15,694 nucleotides of DNA from an uncultured Oscillospiraceae bacterium (GCA_910587505.1 CAJULD010000058.1:1-15694); one strand, 5' to 3'; positions 6,561 through 13,278 are shown, counted from the stretch's first letter. The notes: generated by a model not told the origin, from the sequence alone. Translations and numbers: made by a program.

Positions 6561-7286
6561 TCATTTCAGCGGCGGGAAAATATCCAGCAGCTGGGCAAAA
6601 TGGCTGATAAACCGGTCCGGTTTGTTTTCCTCTGTGATCTTCTGGGGCTTCTTTCCGGGGTACTGCACCCCGATGGTCATCCCCAGCCCTGCGGCCCTGG
6701 CCCCCACGATGTCCCGGTCCAGGTTGTCGCCCACATAGCAGGTCCGCCCGGGGTCGGAGCCGCACTCCTCCAGCGCGTAATAGTAAATGGCCGGGTGGGG
6801 CTTGCGGATGAGGCACACGGAGGATTGCTGCACCGTCTTGAAGTAGGGCCGCAGCCGGTCGCGGTCCAGCCACTCGTCCACCTCCTCCACGCCCACCAGG
6901 TCGCTGACAATGCCCAGAGTGTAGCCTCTGGCGTGCAGCTCCCTGATGGTCTCGATGCCGCCGTCGGTGACCACCCGCTCCCCCTTGGTCCTGCGGTAGG
7001 CGCAGGTCATCTCGTCCGCCGCCGCCTCCACCTTCTCCCGCGGGAAGTCGTAGGCCAGCCACCGGGTCCACAGCTCCTTCACCGGCGCCTCGCAGTAGAA
7101 GGTCAGAGCCCACTCCCGGTACTTGTCATACCGGGGTTCGATGATGTTTTTATAGAATTCGATGGGGTCCTCCTCCACGCCCAGCAGGCGGGTAATGGTC
7201 TCCTTGGCCTCCCGCTGATAGGCCTCGTCCTTCCGGATCACCCGGAAGGTGTCCCCCAGGTCCACGAAAATGGTGTCGATCTGCAT
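6561..7286 (-). CDS. HAD-fold hydrolase, paralogue 1 (nearest the mutase)
   Basis: A 241-residue cytoplasmic haloacid-dehalogenase-superfamily protein with an alpha-helical cap (about residues 16-100). Motif I is VDLGDT (8-13) with nucleophile Asp9, but the usual second Asp two residues on is Gly11. Motif II is Ser128 (IVSD), motif III Lys162 (IRKPHP), and motif IV is VGDNLDRD (185-192), so the acid cluster is intact. The cap carries the signature ELWTRWLAYDFP (71-82) shared with the three upstream paralogues. The start ATG follows AGGAAAGGG, 55 bases after the next HAD gene. The mutase gene begins 13 bases downstream, so the two are surely co-transcribed. Family members are mostly small-molecule phosphatases; the substrate is unknown. 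Confidence 0.88.
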   Translation of the reverse strand: MQIDTIFVDLGDTFRVIRKDEAYQREAKETITRLLGVEEDPIEFYKNIIEPRYDKYREWALTFYCEAPVKELWTRWLAYDFPREKVEAAADEMTCAYRRTKGERVVTDGGIETIRELHARGYTLGIVSDLVGVEEVDEWLDRDRLRPYFKTVQQSSVCLIRKPHPAIYYYALEECGSDPGRTCYVGDNLDRDIVGARAAGLGMTIGVQYPGKKPQKITEENKPDRFISHFAQLLDIFPPLK

Positions 7287-7308
7287 ATGTACCCAGCCCT
7301 TTCCTGTT

Positions 7309-7344
7309 ATACTGTTCTTCCGTTTCTTTCAAGAAAAAGTATCA
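7309..7344 (-). repeat. Imperfect palindrome between HAD genes
   Basis: The 55-base gap between HAD paralogues 1 and 2 holds an imperfect inverted repeat. ATACTGTTCTT (7309-7319) is matched by AAGAAAAAGTAT (7331-7342), partly overlapping the stop codon of the upstream gene. The right arm GAAAAAGTATCA (7333-7344) recurs exactly at 14578-14589, within another palindrome. It may be a dispersed palindromic repeat or a weak processing/termination site. Confidence 0.35.
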
Positions 7345-8064
7345 CTGCAAAATGGGAAGGTCCAGAATCTCCGGGAATTGATGCACGATGTAATCGGGGC
7401 GGTTTTCGTCGGTGATGGTCTTCTTTGCCAGCTTCTCCGGAGAGATGAACAGGATGTTGGCCCCGATGCCCGCCGCCCTGGCCCCGGTGATATCCCGGCC
7501 CAGATTGTCGGCCACGCTGGCACACTCCTCCGGCTCCAGTCCCAGCTCCTCGCAGCCCATGACGTACATCCGGGGGTCCGGCTTGCGGATATGACACACG
7601 GAGGAGAGAACCACCGCGTCAAAATACTGGGCCAGCCCGTCCTCCCGGAGCCAGTCGGGGATCTCGTTCTCTCCGATCAGGTTGGAGATGATCCCCAGCC
7701 GGTAGCCCCGCTCATAGAGCCCCCGGATGACCTTCAGCCCGCCGTCCACCACACGCCGCTTGCCCCTGGCCTGCCGGTACTGCCAGGTCAGCTCGTGGCA
7801 CACCGCCGCCAGACGCTCCTTATCCATTTCCGGCAGCAGCCATCTGTCCCACAGCTCGAAGTCCCCGGCCTCCCTGTTTTCCGTCAGAGCCCAGTCCCGA
7901 TAGGGGGCGTACCGCGCCTCCACCATGTCGATGAATTCCTGTACGTCCGTCCACCCGGCCAGCTCCGCCATGCGGGCTCTGGCCCTTTCCTGGTGCGCGG
8001 GGTTCTCGTCGCAGATCCGCAGCGTGCCGCCCAGATCAAAAAATACGCCCTTGATCTTTTTCAT
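7342..8064 (-). CDS. HAD-fold hydrolase, paralogue 2
   Basis: A 240-residue HAD-superfamily protein, clearly homologous along its length to its neighbours. Motif I is FFDLGGTL (8-15) with Asp10 as nucleophile and Gly12 in place of the second Asp. Motif II is Ser127 (IISN), motif III Lys161 (IRKPDP). Motif IV reads SVADNLGRD (183-191), with Ala185 where the family and the other three copies have Gly; the acidic residues Asp186 and Asp191 remain. The cap signature is ELWDRWLLPE (70-79). GAGG precedes the ATG, and the upstream HAD gene ends only four bases before it, showing tight translational linkage. Probably a phosphatase of unknown substrate; the motif IV change might tune metal or phosphate binding. 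Confidence 0.88.
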   Translation of the reverse strand: MKKIKGVFFDLGGTLRICDENPAHQERARARMAELAGWTDVQEFIDMVEARYAPYRDWALTENREAGDFELWDRWLLPEMDKERLAAVCHELTWQYRQARGKRRVVDGGLKVIRGLYERGYRLGIISNLIGENEIPDWLREDGLAQYFDAVVLSSVCHIRKPDPRMYVMGCEELGLEPEECASVADNLGRDITGARAAGIGANILFISPEKLAKKTITDENRPDYIVHQFPEILDLPILQ

Positions 8065-8068
8065 GGCG

Positions 8069-8806
8069 TCAGCTCCTCGGCGGGAACAGGTCCAGCAGCT
8101 CCGGAATGGACTTGATCCGGTAATCCGGCATCACCGTGGGGGCCTTGCCCTCCCGGTCGGCGGTGCCGGCGTCCTCAAAGAGGACCATGCTGCCGTATCC
8201 GGCGTCCACCGCGCCCTCCACGTCCCGCACCGGGTTGTCGCCCACATAGGCGCAGTTTTCCGGCGCGGACCCGGCGCACCGGGCGGCCAGCAGGTAGATG
8301 GCCGGATCCGGCTTCCGCAGCCGGACCTTGGAGGACAAAATCACCGTTTTGAAGCAGTCCGCCACGCCGTCGTGGCACATCCAGTCGGGGATCTCCGTTT
8401 CGGTGATGGTATTGGCGATAATGCCCAGCCGGTAGCCCCGGCGCTTGAGCTCCACCAGGGTCTCCTTCACGCCGTCGTGGGGAACCCGCCGCCCGTCGTG
8501 GTCCCGCCACAGCCGGGTCAGCCGGGCCGCATTGGGAGCCACGCGCTCCGCGGGATAGTCCGGCAGCAGGTACTGAAGCCACAGCTCCATCTCGGATACG
8601 TCCAGCAGGGAGTTCTTGGCCCATTTCCGATAGGCCTTCCAGTTCTCCGTCAGCTTCTCAAAGAATACGTCGTGGGGCTCCTCCGCGCCCACCAGCTCCA
8701 TCAGCGCCCTGTCCGCGGCGGCGGAGAAGGCCTCGTCTTCCACTACGTAGCGCAGCGTGGCGCCCACATCAAAGAAAATGGTATCAATACTGCGGTTCAT
8801 CATCAT
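8069..8806 (-). CDS. HAD-fold hydrolase, paralogue 3
   Basis: A 245-residue HAD-superfamily protein. Motif I is FFDVGATL (11-18) with nucleophile Asp13 and Gly15 for the second Asp. Motif II reads IIANT (129-133): Ala131 replaces the Ser/Thr that normally contacts the phosphoryl group, while the other three copies keep Ser. Motif III is Lys165 (LRKPDP) and motif IV is YVGDNPVRD (187-195). The cap signature is ELWLQYLLPDYP (74-85). Three ATG codons stand in a row at 8806, 8803 and 8800 after AGGAGGAG; ribosome spacing favours the second or third, so the true start is uncertain by six bases. It is followed after four bases by paralogue 2. The loss of the motif II Ser makes it the copy most likely to have weakened or altered catalysis. 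Confidence 0.87.
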   Translation of the reverse strand: MMMNRSIDTIFFDVGATLRYVVEDEAFSAAADRALMELVGAEEPHDVFFEKLTENWKAYRKWAKNSLLDVSEMELWLQYLLPDYPAERVAPNAARLTRLWRDHDGRRVPHDGVKETLVELKRRGYRLGIIANTITETEIPDWMCHDGVADCFKTVILSSKVRLRKPDPAIYLLAARCAGSAPENCAYVGDNPVRDVEGAVDAGYGSMVLFEDAGTADREGKAPTVMPDYRIKSIPELLDLFPPRS

Positions 8807-8883
8807 TTCTCCTCCTGCGCGTTTTTATTGTTTTTCCGAATGCAAAATCCGGAAACAGTAACTTTAATTTAAACTGTATCTGC

Positions 8884-8905
8884 CTGTCGCCGCCGGCGGC
8901 GGCAG
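8884..8905 (-). other. GC palindrome in the 150-base gap between HAD 3 and HAD 4
   Basis: Positions 8884-8894 and 8895-8905 form an abutting inverted repeat of GCCGCC/GGCGGC type with one G-U pair. Some bases must open to form a loop. No T-run follows on the minus strand, so it is not a clear terminator. The rest of the gap (8807-8956) is AT-rich before the HAD 3 ribosome site. I could not find a convincing promoter there, so read-through from HAD 4 is assumed. Confidence 0.35.
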
Positions 8906-8956
8906 CCGCAAAACACGGCGCATATTACCTCCGGGCTTTCCGCACGAAAGTAATAA

Positions 8957-9715
8957 TCAGTGTTTCGCATTCTCCCTGCGAATGATCTCCGGAATTTCCT
9001 CCAGAGCGTCAACGAGACAGTCGGGCTCCAGCCCGGCGTGTTCCAGCCCCCTGTCCCGCCTGGCCGCACCGGGATTTCTGATCTGGATCATCAGCCGCCA
9101 TCCGGCGTTCCGGGTCCCCATCACGTCCCGGGACAGGGTGTCGCCCACGTAGGCCAGTACCTCCGGCCCCAGCCCCAGTTCCCGTTCCGCCACCCGGAAG
9201 ATATCCGGCGACGGCTTGCGGATGCCCGTGGCGCTGGAGAGGACAACGCAGTCCATATAGTCCCTGACGCCGTATTCCTCCAGAAAGTGGGGGGCGACGG
9301 ACAGGGAAATGATGTTGCTGATGAGGCCCAGCTTCATGCCCTGAGCCCGGAGAGCGTCCAGCGTCTCCCTGATATGGGGCCTGCGGATCACCTTCACCCG
9401 CTCGTAGTCGTAGAGGAAGCTCAGCTCTTCGGCAATAGGCTCCAGCCTCTCCCGGCCGACGGCCCAGTCCCGCAGGTACCAGTCGTTCCAGATCTCCACG
9501 GCCGGCAGCTCCCGCAGGTCCTTTTCGGAGGCGTGCTTATAGGCCTCGCCGTTTTTCTCCAGCTTTTCCGCCAGCGCCTCCGGCGCCGTATCCAGCCTGA
9601 TTCCGTAGTCCTCCAGCCGCTCCAGCAGCCGCCGGGCGAACCATACGTCCCTTCCGGGCGGCGAGCTGGCCGTGTGAAGCGTGCCGCCCAGATCAAACAG
9701 GACTCCCCGGATCAT
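8957..9715 (-). CDS. HAD-fold hydrolase, paralogue 4 (first gene of the operon)
   Basis: A 252-residue HAD-superfamily protein. Motif I is LFDLGGTL (6-13) with Asp8 as nucleophile and Gly10 for the second Asp. Motif II is Ser133 (LISN), motif III Lys167 (IRKPSP), and motif IV is YVGDTLSRD (189-197). The cap signature is EIWNDWYLRDW (74-84). I start at the ATG at 9715, because AAGGAGG lies eight bases before it and the motif-to-start distance then matches the paralogues. A GTG at 9733 in the same frame would place the ribosome site inside the gene. It lies directly behind a strong promoter (9779-9807) that faces the divergent lacI-type gene, and so heads the HAD-HAD-HAD-HAD-mutase block. Its C-terminus is somewhat longer and more divergent than in the others. 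Substrate unknown. Confidence 0.88.
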   Translation of the reverse strand: MIRGVLFDLGGTLHTASSPPGRDVWFARRLLERLEDYGIRLDTAPEALAEKLEKNGEAYKHASEKDLRELPAVEIWNDWYLRDWAVGRERLEPIAEELSFLYDYERVKVIRRPHIRETLDALRAQGMKLGLISNIISLSVAPHFLEEYGVRDYMDCVVLSSATGIRKPSPDIFRVAERELGLGPEVLAYVGDTLSRDVMGTRNAGWRLMIQIRNPGAARRDRGLEHAGLEPDCLVDALEEIPEIIRRENAKH

Positions 9716-9747
9716 CCTTACCGCCTCCTTCACGCCGGTTATTCCGG

Positions 9748-9762
9748 TTCAAACGTTTTCGT
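9748..9762. promoter_or_regulatory. Candidate LacI-family operator at the HAD promoter
   Basis: An 8-base palindromic core AAACGTTT (9751-9758), centred on CG as in LacI/CcpA-type operators, lies about 20-30 bases downstream of the -10 box of the HAD promoter. On the minus strand it reads ACGAAAACGTTTGAA. It contains ACGAAAA, the same heptamer found in both arms of the inverted repeat at the regulator's own promoter. Binding is inferred. Confidence 0.45.
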
Positions 9763-9778
9763 TCCCTTCACTGTCGCA

Positions 9779-9807
9779 ATTGTACCGCATCCCATGGAAT
9801 TTGTCAA
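9779..9807 (-). promoter_or_regulatory. Sigma-A promoter of the HAD/mutase operon
   Basis: Read on the minus strand: consensus TTGACA (9802-9807), exactly 17 bases of spacer, TACAAT (9779-9784). It is the best promoter candidate upstream of the HAD genes and points into HAD 4, whose ATG is 64 bases downstream of the -10 box. Confidence 0.82.
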
Positions 9808-10035
9808 CTGCTTTTCCGTTGAATCTCTTGTGAAACGGTATGATTTGACGTGGCATTGCGGGGGTTTTCACAGATTCCGGCTGTTTTCCCGAAACAATGT
9901 CCGGAATTCCCGGAAATTCTCCGATGACTCCCGGCGTTCGCTCAGCGTGTTGTTGGAAGTTCGTCCTTTTGACGGGGATATCCGCTCATTTGCTGTGCAA
10001 AACTACAAAAGTCAGCAGAAGTCCGGCGGAATTCC
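9808..10035. other. Non-coding stretch between divergent promoters
   Basis: About 230 bases separate the -35 boxes of the two divergent promoters. I see no credible gene, since frames running through it lack a ribosome site and the regulator's helix-turn-helix fixes its start at 10113. I also see no strong hairpin. Short GGAATTCC- and TTCCGG-like repeats around 9880-9930 are too weak to name. Confidence 0.5.
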
Positions 10036-10064
10036 TTGCATTTCTGTGCGTTTCGATTTACAAT
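10036..10064 (+). promoter_or_regulatory. Sigma-A promoter of the LacI-family gene
   Basis: TTGCAT (10036-10041), 17-base spacer, TACAAT (10059-10064). Transcription would start near 10071, inside the inverted repeat at 10069-10099. Confidence 0.78.
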
Positions 10065-10068
10065 AAAT

Positions 10069-10099
10069 TTACGAAAAGTAATTCGGAATATTTTCGTAA
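10069..10099. promoter_or_regulatory. Inverted repeat, likely autoregulatory operator
   Basis: TTACGAAAA (10069-10077) is repeated perfectly inverted as TTTTCGTAA (10091-10099) with 13 bases between. It spans the expected transcription start and abuts the ribosome binding site of the regulator gene. It could be a repressor-binding site for autoregulation, or an mRNA hairpin hiding the Shine-Dalgarno sequence. The half-site shares ACGAAAA with the candidate operator at the HAD promoter. Confidence 0.5.
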
Positions 10100-10112
10100 C
10101 GGAGGCCGCCTT

Positions 10113-11120
10113 ATGAAGAATGTGACAATCAAAGATGTAGCGAAAGCAGCCGGTGTGTCCTATTCCACCGTTTCCCGCGCGCTGTCGGGCAGTCCTGAGA
10201 TCAGCGTGGATACCAGGGAGCGCATCCTGCAGGTGTGCAAGGAGATGAACTACACCGCCAACACGGTGGCCAGGGCCATGGTGATGAAGAGCACCAAGCT
10301 GCTGGGCCTGATTCTGACCGGGGTGAACAATCCCTTCATGTCGGATCTGGCCTATCATATCGACCGTCAGGCCCGCGCCCGGGGCTACAATATCATCCTG
10401 TGCAACTCCTCCCGGGACCTGGAGCAGGAGCGGGAGCTTTTTGAGCTGATGATCGGCCGGCAGGTGGACGGCATCATTCTGGTTCCCTCCGGCCCGGAGA
10501 GCTATGAGAAGCTGCGCCCCTATCTGTCCCGGCTGCCCACGGTGTTTGTCGGGGAGAATCTCCGGGAGGTCCCGGAGAGCTACGTTTCCGTGGACAACTA
10601 CCGCGGGGCGTATATGGGCGTGGAGTATCTCTACGGTCTGGGCCACCGGGACATTCTCTACTTTGGCCGCCGACGGGGCAGTACCACCCATCAGCTCCGC
10701 GCCGACGGCTATGCCGCCGCCTGCCAGGCGCTGGGACTGTCCCCCCGGTACTGCAACAACACCTTCCCCATGACCTCCATTAAATATGGTTATCAGCTGG
10801 CCAAGCAGCTTTTTGCCCAGGAGAAGCAGTTCACCGCCATTTTTGCCGCCACGGATACCAACGCGCTGGGCGTGATCCAGGCGGCGGAGGAGAGCGGCAT
10901 CCGGATTCCGGAGGACGTCTCCCTGCTGGGCTTTGACAACATCCGTTACAGCAGCCTCCCCCGGATCAACCTGACCACCATCGAGCAGCCCATGAAGATG
11001 CTGGCCTCTGTGGCGGTGGACAGTCTGCTGGACAAGATCCAGAGCGAGCTGGCGGGGTACACCCACCGGATTCTGACCCCCACCCTGATCGAGCGTTCCT
11101 CCTGCCGGCCGGCGGAATAA
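10113..11120 (+). CDS. LacI-family transcriptional regulator
   Basis: A 335-residue DNA-binding regulator of standard LacI/GalR size. The N-terminal helix-turn-helix is TIKDVAKAAGVSYSTVSRAL (5-24), followed by a hinge region ending with ARAMVMKST (53-61). The rest is a periplasmic-binding-protein-like effector domain beginning KLLGLILTGVNNPF (62-75), with ATDTNALG (246-253) and LLGFDNIRYS (271-280) typical of the family. I start at ATG 10113 because the HTH must be at the N-terminus and CGGAGG lies upstream; a longer open frame from 9897 is spurious. It is transcribed divergently from the HAD/mutase operon, with ACGAAAA elements at both promoters, so it most likely controls both. The effector is unknown; family members bind sugars, nucleosides or their phosphates. 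comF follows after 41 bases. Confidence 0.95.
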   Translation: MKNVTIKDVAKAAGVSYSTVSRALSGSPEISVDTRERILQVCKEMNYTANTVARAMVMKSTKLLGLILTGVNNPFMSDLAYHIDRQARARGYNIILCNSSRDLEQERELFELMIGRQVDGIILVPSGPESYEKLRPYLSRLPTVFVGENLREVPESYVSVDNYRGAYMGVEYLYGLGHRDILYFGRRRGSTTHQLRADGYAAACQALGLSPRYCNNTFPMTSIKYGYQLAKQLFAQEKQFTAIFAATDTNALGVIQAAEESGIRIPEDVSLLGFDNIRYSSLPRINLTTIEQPMKMLASVAVDSLLDKIQSELAGYTHRILTPTLIERSSCRPAE

Positions 11121-11161
11121 GACAGGCAATGACCTCCCGGAAGAAAGCGAGGCGTGGAAGC

Positions 11162-11836
11162 ATGAGCGTACATCCGGTTTCCCTTTTTCTGGATCTGCTG
11201 TTTCCGCCCCGGTGCGCCTTCTGCGGAAAGCTGCTGGACGGACCGGGGGAACTCTGCGGCGGCTGCGGGAACAGCCTCCCTTTCCGGGAGGAGGAAGCCG
11301 TCGTGCAGCGTATCGGGGAAAACAGCTATCGCTGCGCCGTGACGTTTTACTACGACGGTCCGGTGCGGGAGGGCGTGCGGGGGCTGAAATTCGGGAAAAA
11401 GTCCTGGCGGGCCAAGGTATTCGGCCGGTATATCGCCCGGACGGCGGCGGAGCGCCTGAGCGGGGAGTTTGACGCGGTGACGTTCGTCCCCGTTAGCCGG
11501 AAGCGGAATTTTGAGCGGGGCTTCGACCAGGCGCGGCTTCTGGCGGAGGAGGCCGCCCGCCTCTGGGGCGTCCGGGCGGAGCCGGTCCTGAAAAAGACGC
11601 GGCACACAAGAGCCCAGTCCTCCCTCCCCGGCGGGGCGGCCCGGGCGAAGAACGTACAGGGAGCCTACGCGGTTCCTCACCCGGAGCGGGTGCGGGGCCG
11701 CCGGTTTCTGCTTATCGACGACGTTTGCACCACCGGCAGCACCATGTCTGCCGCCGCGGACGCGCTGCGTGCGGCGGGAGCGGCGGAGGTGGTCTGCGCC
11801 GCGCTGGCCGGCGGCCGGAGGGCGGGGGAAACGTAA
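11162..11836 (+). CDS. comF: ComF family amidophosphoribosyltransferase-like protein
   Basis: A 224-residue cytoplasmic protein. The N-terminus carries a four-Cys zinc-binding element (Cys18, Cys21, Cys32, Cys35). Then come the family segment VPVSRKRNFERGFDQARLLA (109-128) and the phosphoribosyltransferase PRPP loop LLIDDVCTTGST (183-194). ComF homologues take part in DNA uptake during natural transformation in some bacteria and are widely kept in non-competent firmicutes. No other competence genes are visible here. I prefer the ATG at 11162 (GAGG nine bases upstream, MSVHPVSLFLDLLFPPRC matching family N-termini) over an in-frame ATG at 11129. It is 41 bases from the lacI-type gene and may share its transcript. 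A long hairpin starts at its stop codon. Confidence 0.92.
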   Translation: MSVHPVSLFLDLLFPPRCAFCGKLLDGPGELCGGCGNSLPFREEEAVVQRIGENSYRCAVTFYYDGPVREGVRGLKFGKKSWRAKVFGRYIARTAAERLSGEFDAVTFVPVSRKRNFERGFDQARLLAEEAARLWGVRAEPVLKKTRHTRAQSSLPGGAARAKNVQGAYAVPHPERVRGRRFLLIDDVCTTGSTMSAAADALRAAGAAEVVCAALAGGRRAGET

Positions 11837-11953
11837 GAACCTGTATTCAAAACCGTTGAACGCCGTCCGGACGGAGTTTTCCCTGTCTGACAGGAAAAAT
11901 CCCCGTCCATCCGGCACCCTCCAGTTATGAATGCAGGTTCTGATATTCTTTTT
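11836..11953 (+). terminator. 106-base imperfect palindrome after comF, with T-run
   Basis: The arms 11836-11849 and 11928-11941 are complementary over 14 positions with one G-U pair. The interior continues to pair (GCCG with CGGC, CCGTCC-type with GGACGG, CTGTC with GACAG at the tip), giving one long irregular hairpin. TTTTT follows at 11949-11953. It is probably the comF terminator, but it is unusually long and MITE-like. Confidence 0.5.
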
Positions 11954-11991
11954 CCCGGGAAAGGGAAAGTGGCAAAACGAACTTTCAGGAA

Positions 11992-12067
11992 GAGGGAATG
12001 ATTCCCTCGCAAGGACTCCGGAAGGGGTCCATCGCCGCCTCGCAGGAGTTGCGGAAGAGTACCGCAG
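11992..12067 (+). other. Cluster of three small hairpins upstream of the mreB promoter
   Basis: Three hairpins follow one another: 11992-11998/12002-12008, 12013-12019/12024-12030 with a GGAA (GNRA-type) loop and a G-U pair, and 12049-12054/12062-12067. The GNRA loop and G-U pairs favour an RNA structure on the + strand. It lies upstream of the mreB promoter, so it would not be part of the mreB message made there. I did not recognise a known RNA family. Confidence 0.3.
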
Positions 12068-12099
12068 GAAATTTTAAGGAAGAAAGTCCGGAGAATGGC

Positions 12100-12128
12100 T
12101 TGCAAAAATTGGACGGGCTTAGTATAAT
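12100..12128 (+). promoter_or_regulatory. Sigma-A promoter of mreB
   Basis: TTGCAA (12100-12105), 17-base spacer, perfect TATAAT (12123-12128). The start codon is 66 bases downstream of the -10 box. Confidence 0.82.
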
Positions 12129-12193
12129 GAGTTTTTAGAGTATCAGCAAAGAATTTGCTCAAAATAGAATCGACAACTGACGAGGTGGAAAGT

Positions 12194-13222
12194 ATGTGCG
12201 CTTTTGCGAAGGACATCGGCATTGATCTTGGTACGGCTTCCGTACTGGTATATGTGAAAAATAAAGGGATCGTGCTCAACGAGCCCTCTGTGGTGGCAAT
12301 GGACAAGAATACCGGCAAGCTGCTGAAGGTGGGCGAGGAGGCCCGTCAGATGCTGGGACGCACGCCGGGCAACATTGTGGCCATCCGCCCCCTGCGGGAG
12401 GGCGTGATCTCCGATTACGACATGACGGAGCGGATGCTGAAGGAATTTATCCGCAAGGTGGCCGGCTTCATGGTCTTCAAGCCCAGGGTCATTATCTGCG
12501 TTCCCTCCGGGATCACAGAAGTAGAGGAGCGCGCTGTGGTGGACGCGGGCATCCAGTCCGGGTGCCGCCGGGTGTATCTCATTGAGGAGCCCATTGCCGC
12601 CGCCATCGGCGCGGGCATCGATATCATGAAGCCCGACGGCCACATGGTGGTGGACATCGGCGGCGGCACCGCCGACATCGCCGTCATCTCTCTGGGCGGC
12701 GTGGTGGAATCCGCCTCCATCAAGGTGGCGGGAGACCAGTTTAACGAGGCCGTGGTCAAGTATATGCGCCGCAAGCACAACATTCTGGTGGGCGACAGCA
12801 CGGCGGAAAAAATGAAGATTGCCATCGGCTGCGTCTATCCGCGGGAGGACGAGACGTTCATGGACGTCAAGGGACGCTGCCTGCTCACCGGTCTGCCAAA
12901 AACCATCACCGTCTCCTCCGCGGAGATGATGGAGGCTTTCGAGGAGCCCACGGAGCGGATTCTGGAGAGCATCCACGCCGTACTGGAGCGCACGCCGCCG
13001 GAGCTGGTGGCGGACGTGTCCACCAACGGCATTATGATGACCGGCGGCGGCAGCCTGGTATACGGCTTTGACAAGCTCATTACCTCCCGCACCGGCATTG
13101 CCACCAGCGTGGCGGAAAACGCCATCGCCTGCGTGGCCGAGGGCACCGGCCGGAGCCTGGATATGATTACCGATATGCAGGAGGGCACCATCAATCTCTC
13201 CCGCCGCCGTCAGGTGAACTGA
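12194..13222 (+). CDS. mreB: MreB/Mbl family actin-like cell-shape protein
   Basis: A 342-residue bacterial actin that polymerises on the inner membrane face and guides lateral wall synthesis. Phosphate-1 motif IGIDLGTAS (8-16), connector-type segment CVPSGITEVEERAVVDA (102-118), phosphate-2 motif VVDIGGGTADIAVIS (152-166) and adenosine motif IMMTGGGSLVYG (280-291) are present. The N-terminus FAKDIGIDLGTA resembles Mbl, while the middle resembles MreB, so assignment between these paralogues is open. I start at ATG 12194, preceded by GAGGTGG and matching family length; an upstream TTG frame start at 12155 has no support. It has its own promoter. mreC and mreD do not follow, so this is a stand-alone copy as is common for Mbl-type genes. 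Confidence 0.95.
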   Translation: MCAFAKDIGIDLGTASVLVYVKNKGIVLNEPSVVAMDKNTGKLLKVGEEARQMLGRTPGNIVAIRPLREGVISDYDMTERMLKEFIRKVAGFMVFKPRVIICVPSGITEVEERAVVDAGIQSGCRRVYLIEEPIAAAIGAGIDIMKPDGHMVVDIGGGTADIAVISLGGVVESASIKVAGDQFNEAVVKYMRRKHNILVGDSTAEKMKIAIGCVYPREDETFMDVKGRCLLTGLPKTITVSSAEMMEAFEEPTERILESIHAVLERTPPELVADVSTNGIMMTGGGSLVYGFDKLITSRTGIATSVAENAIACVAEGTGRSLDMITDMQEGTINLSRRRQVN

Positions 13223-13239
13223 GCGGAATACCGAATCCG

Positions 13240-13259
13240 CCCCGTTTCCGGGGAATTTT
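13240..13259 (+). terminator. Weak intrinsic terminator after mreB
   Basis: CCCCG (13240-13244) pairs with CGGGG (13249-13253) around a TTTC loop and is followed by AATTTT. The stem is short and the tail modest, so termination is probably partial. Confidence 0.45.
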
Positions 13260-13278
13260 ACAAAACTTTGTTTTTCTC

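Noticed and set aside
9897..10112. N-terminal extension of the LacI-family gene
   Set aside because: The helix-turn-helix belongs at the N-terminus, and a good ribosome site and promoter place the start at 10113.
9942..11129. Minus-strand open frame of 395 codons over the LacI-type gene
   Set aside because: It is a shadow frame; its translation is His/Gly/Gln-rich without motifs, and the opposite strand is a full regulator gene.
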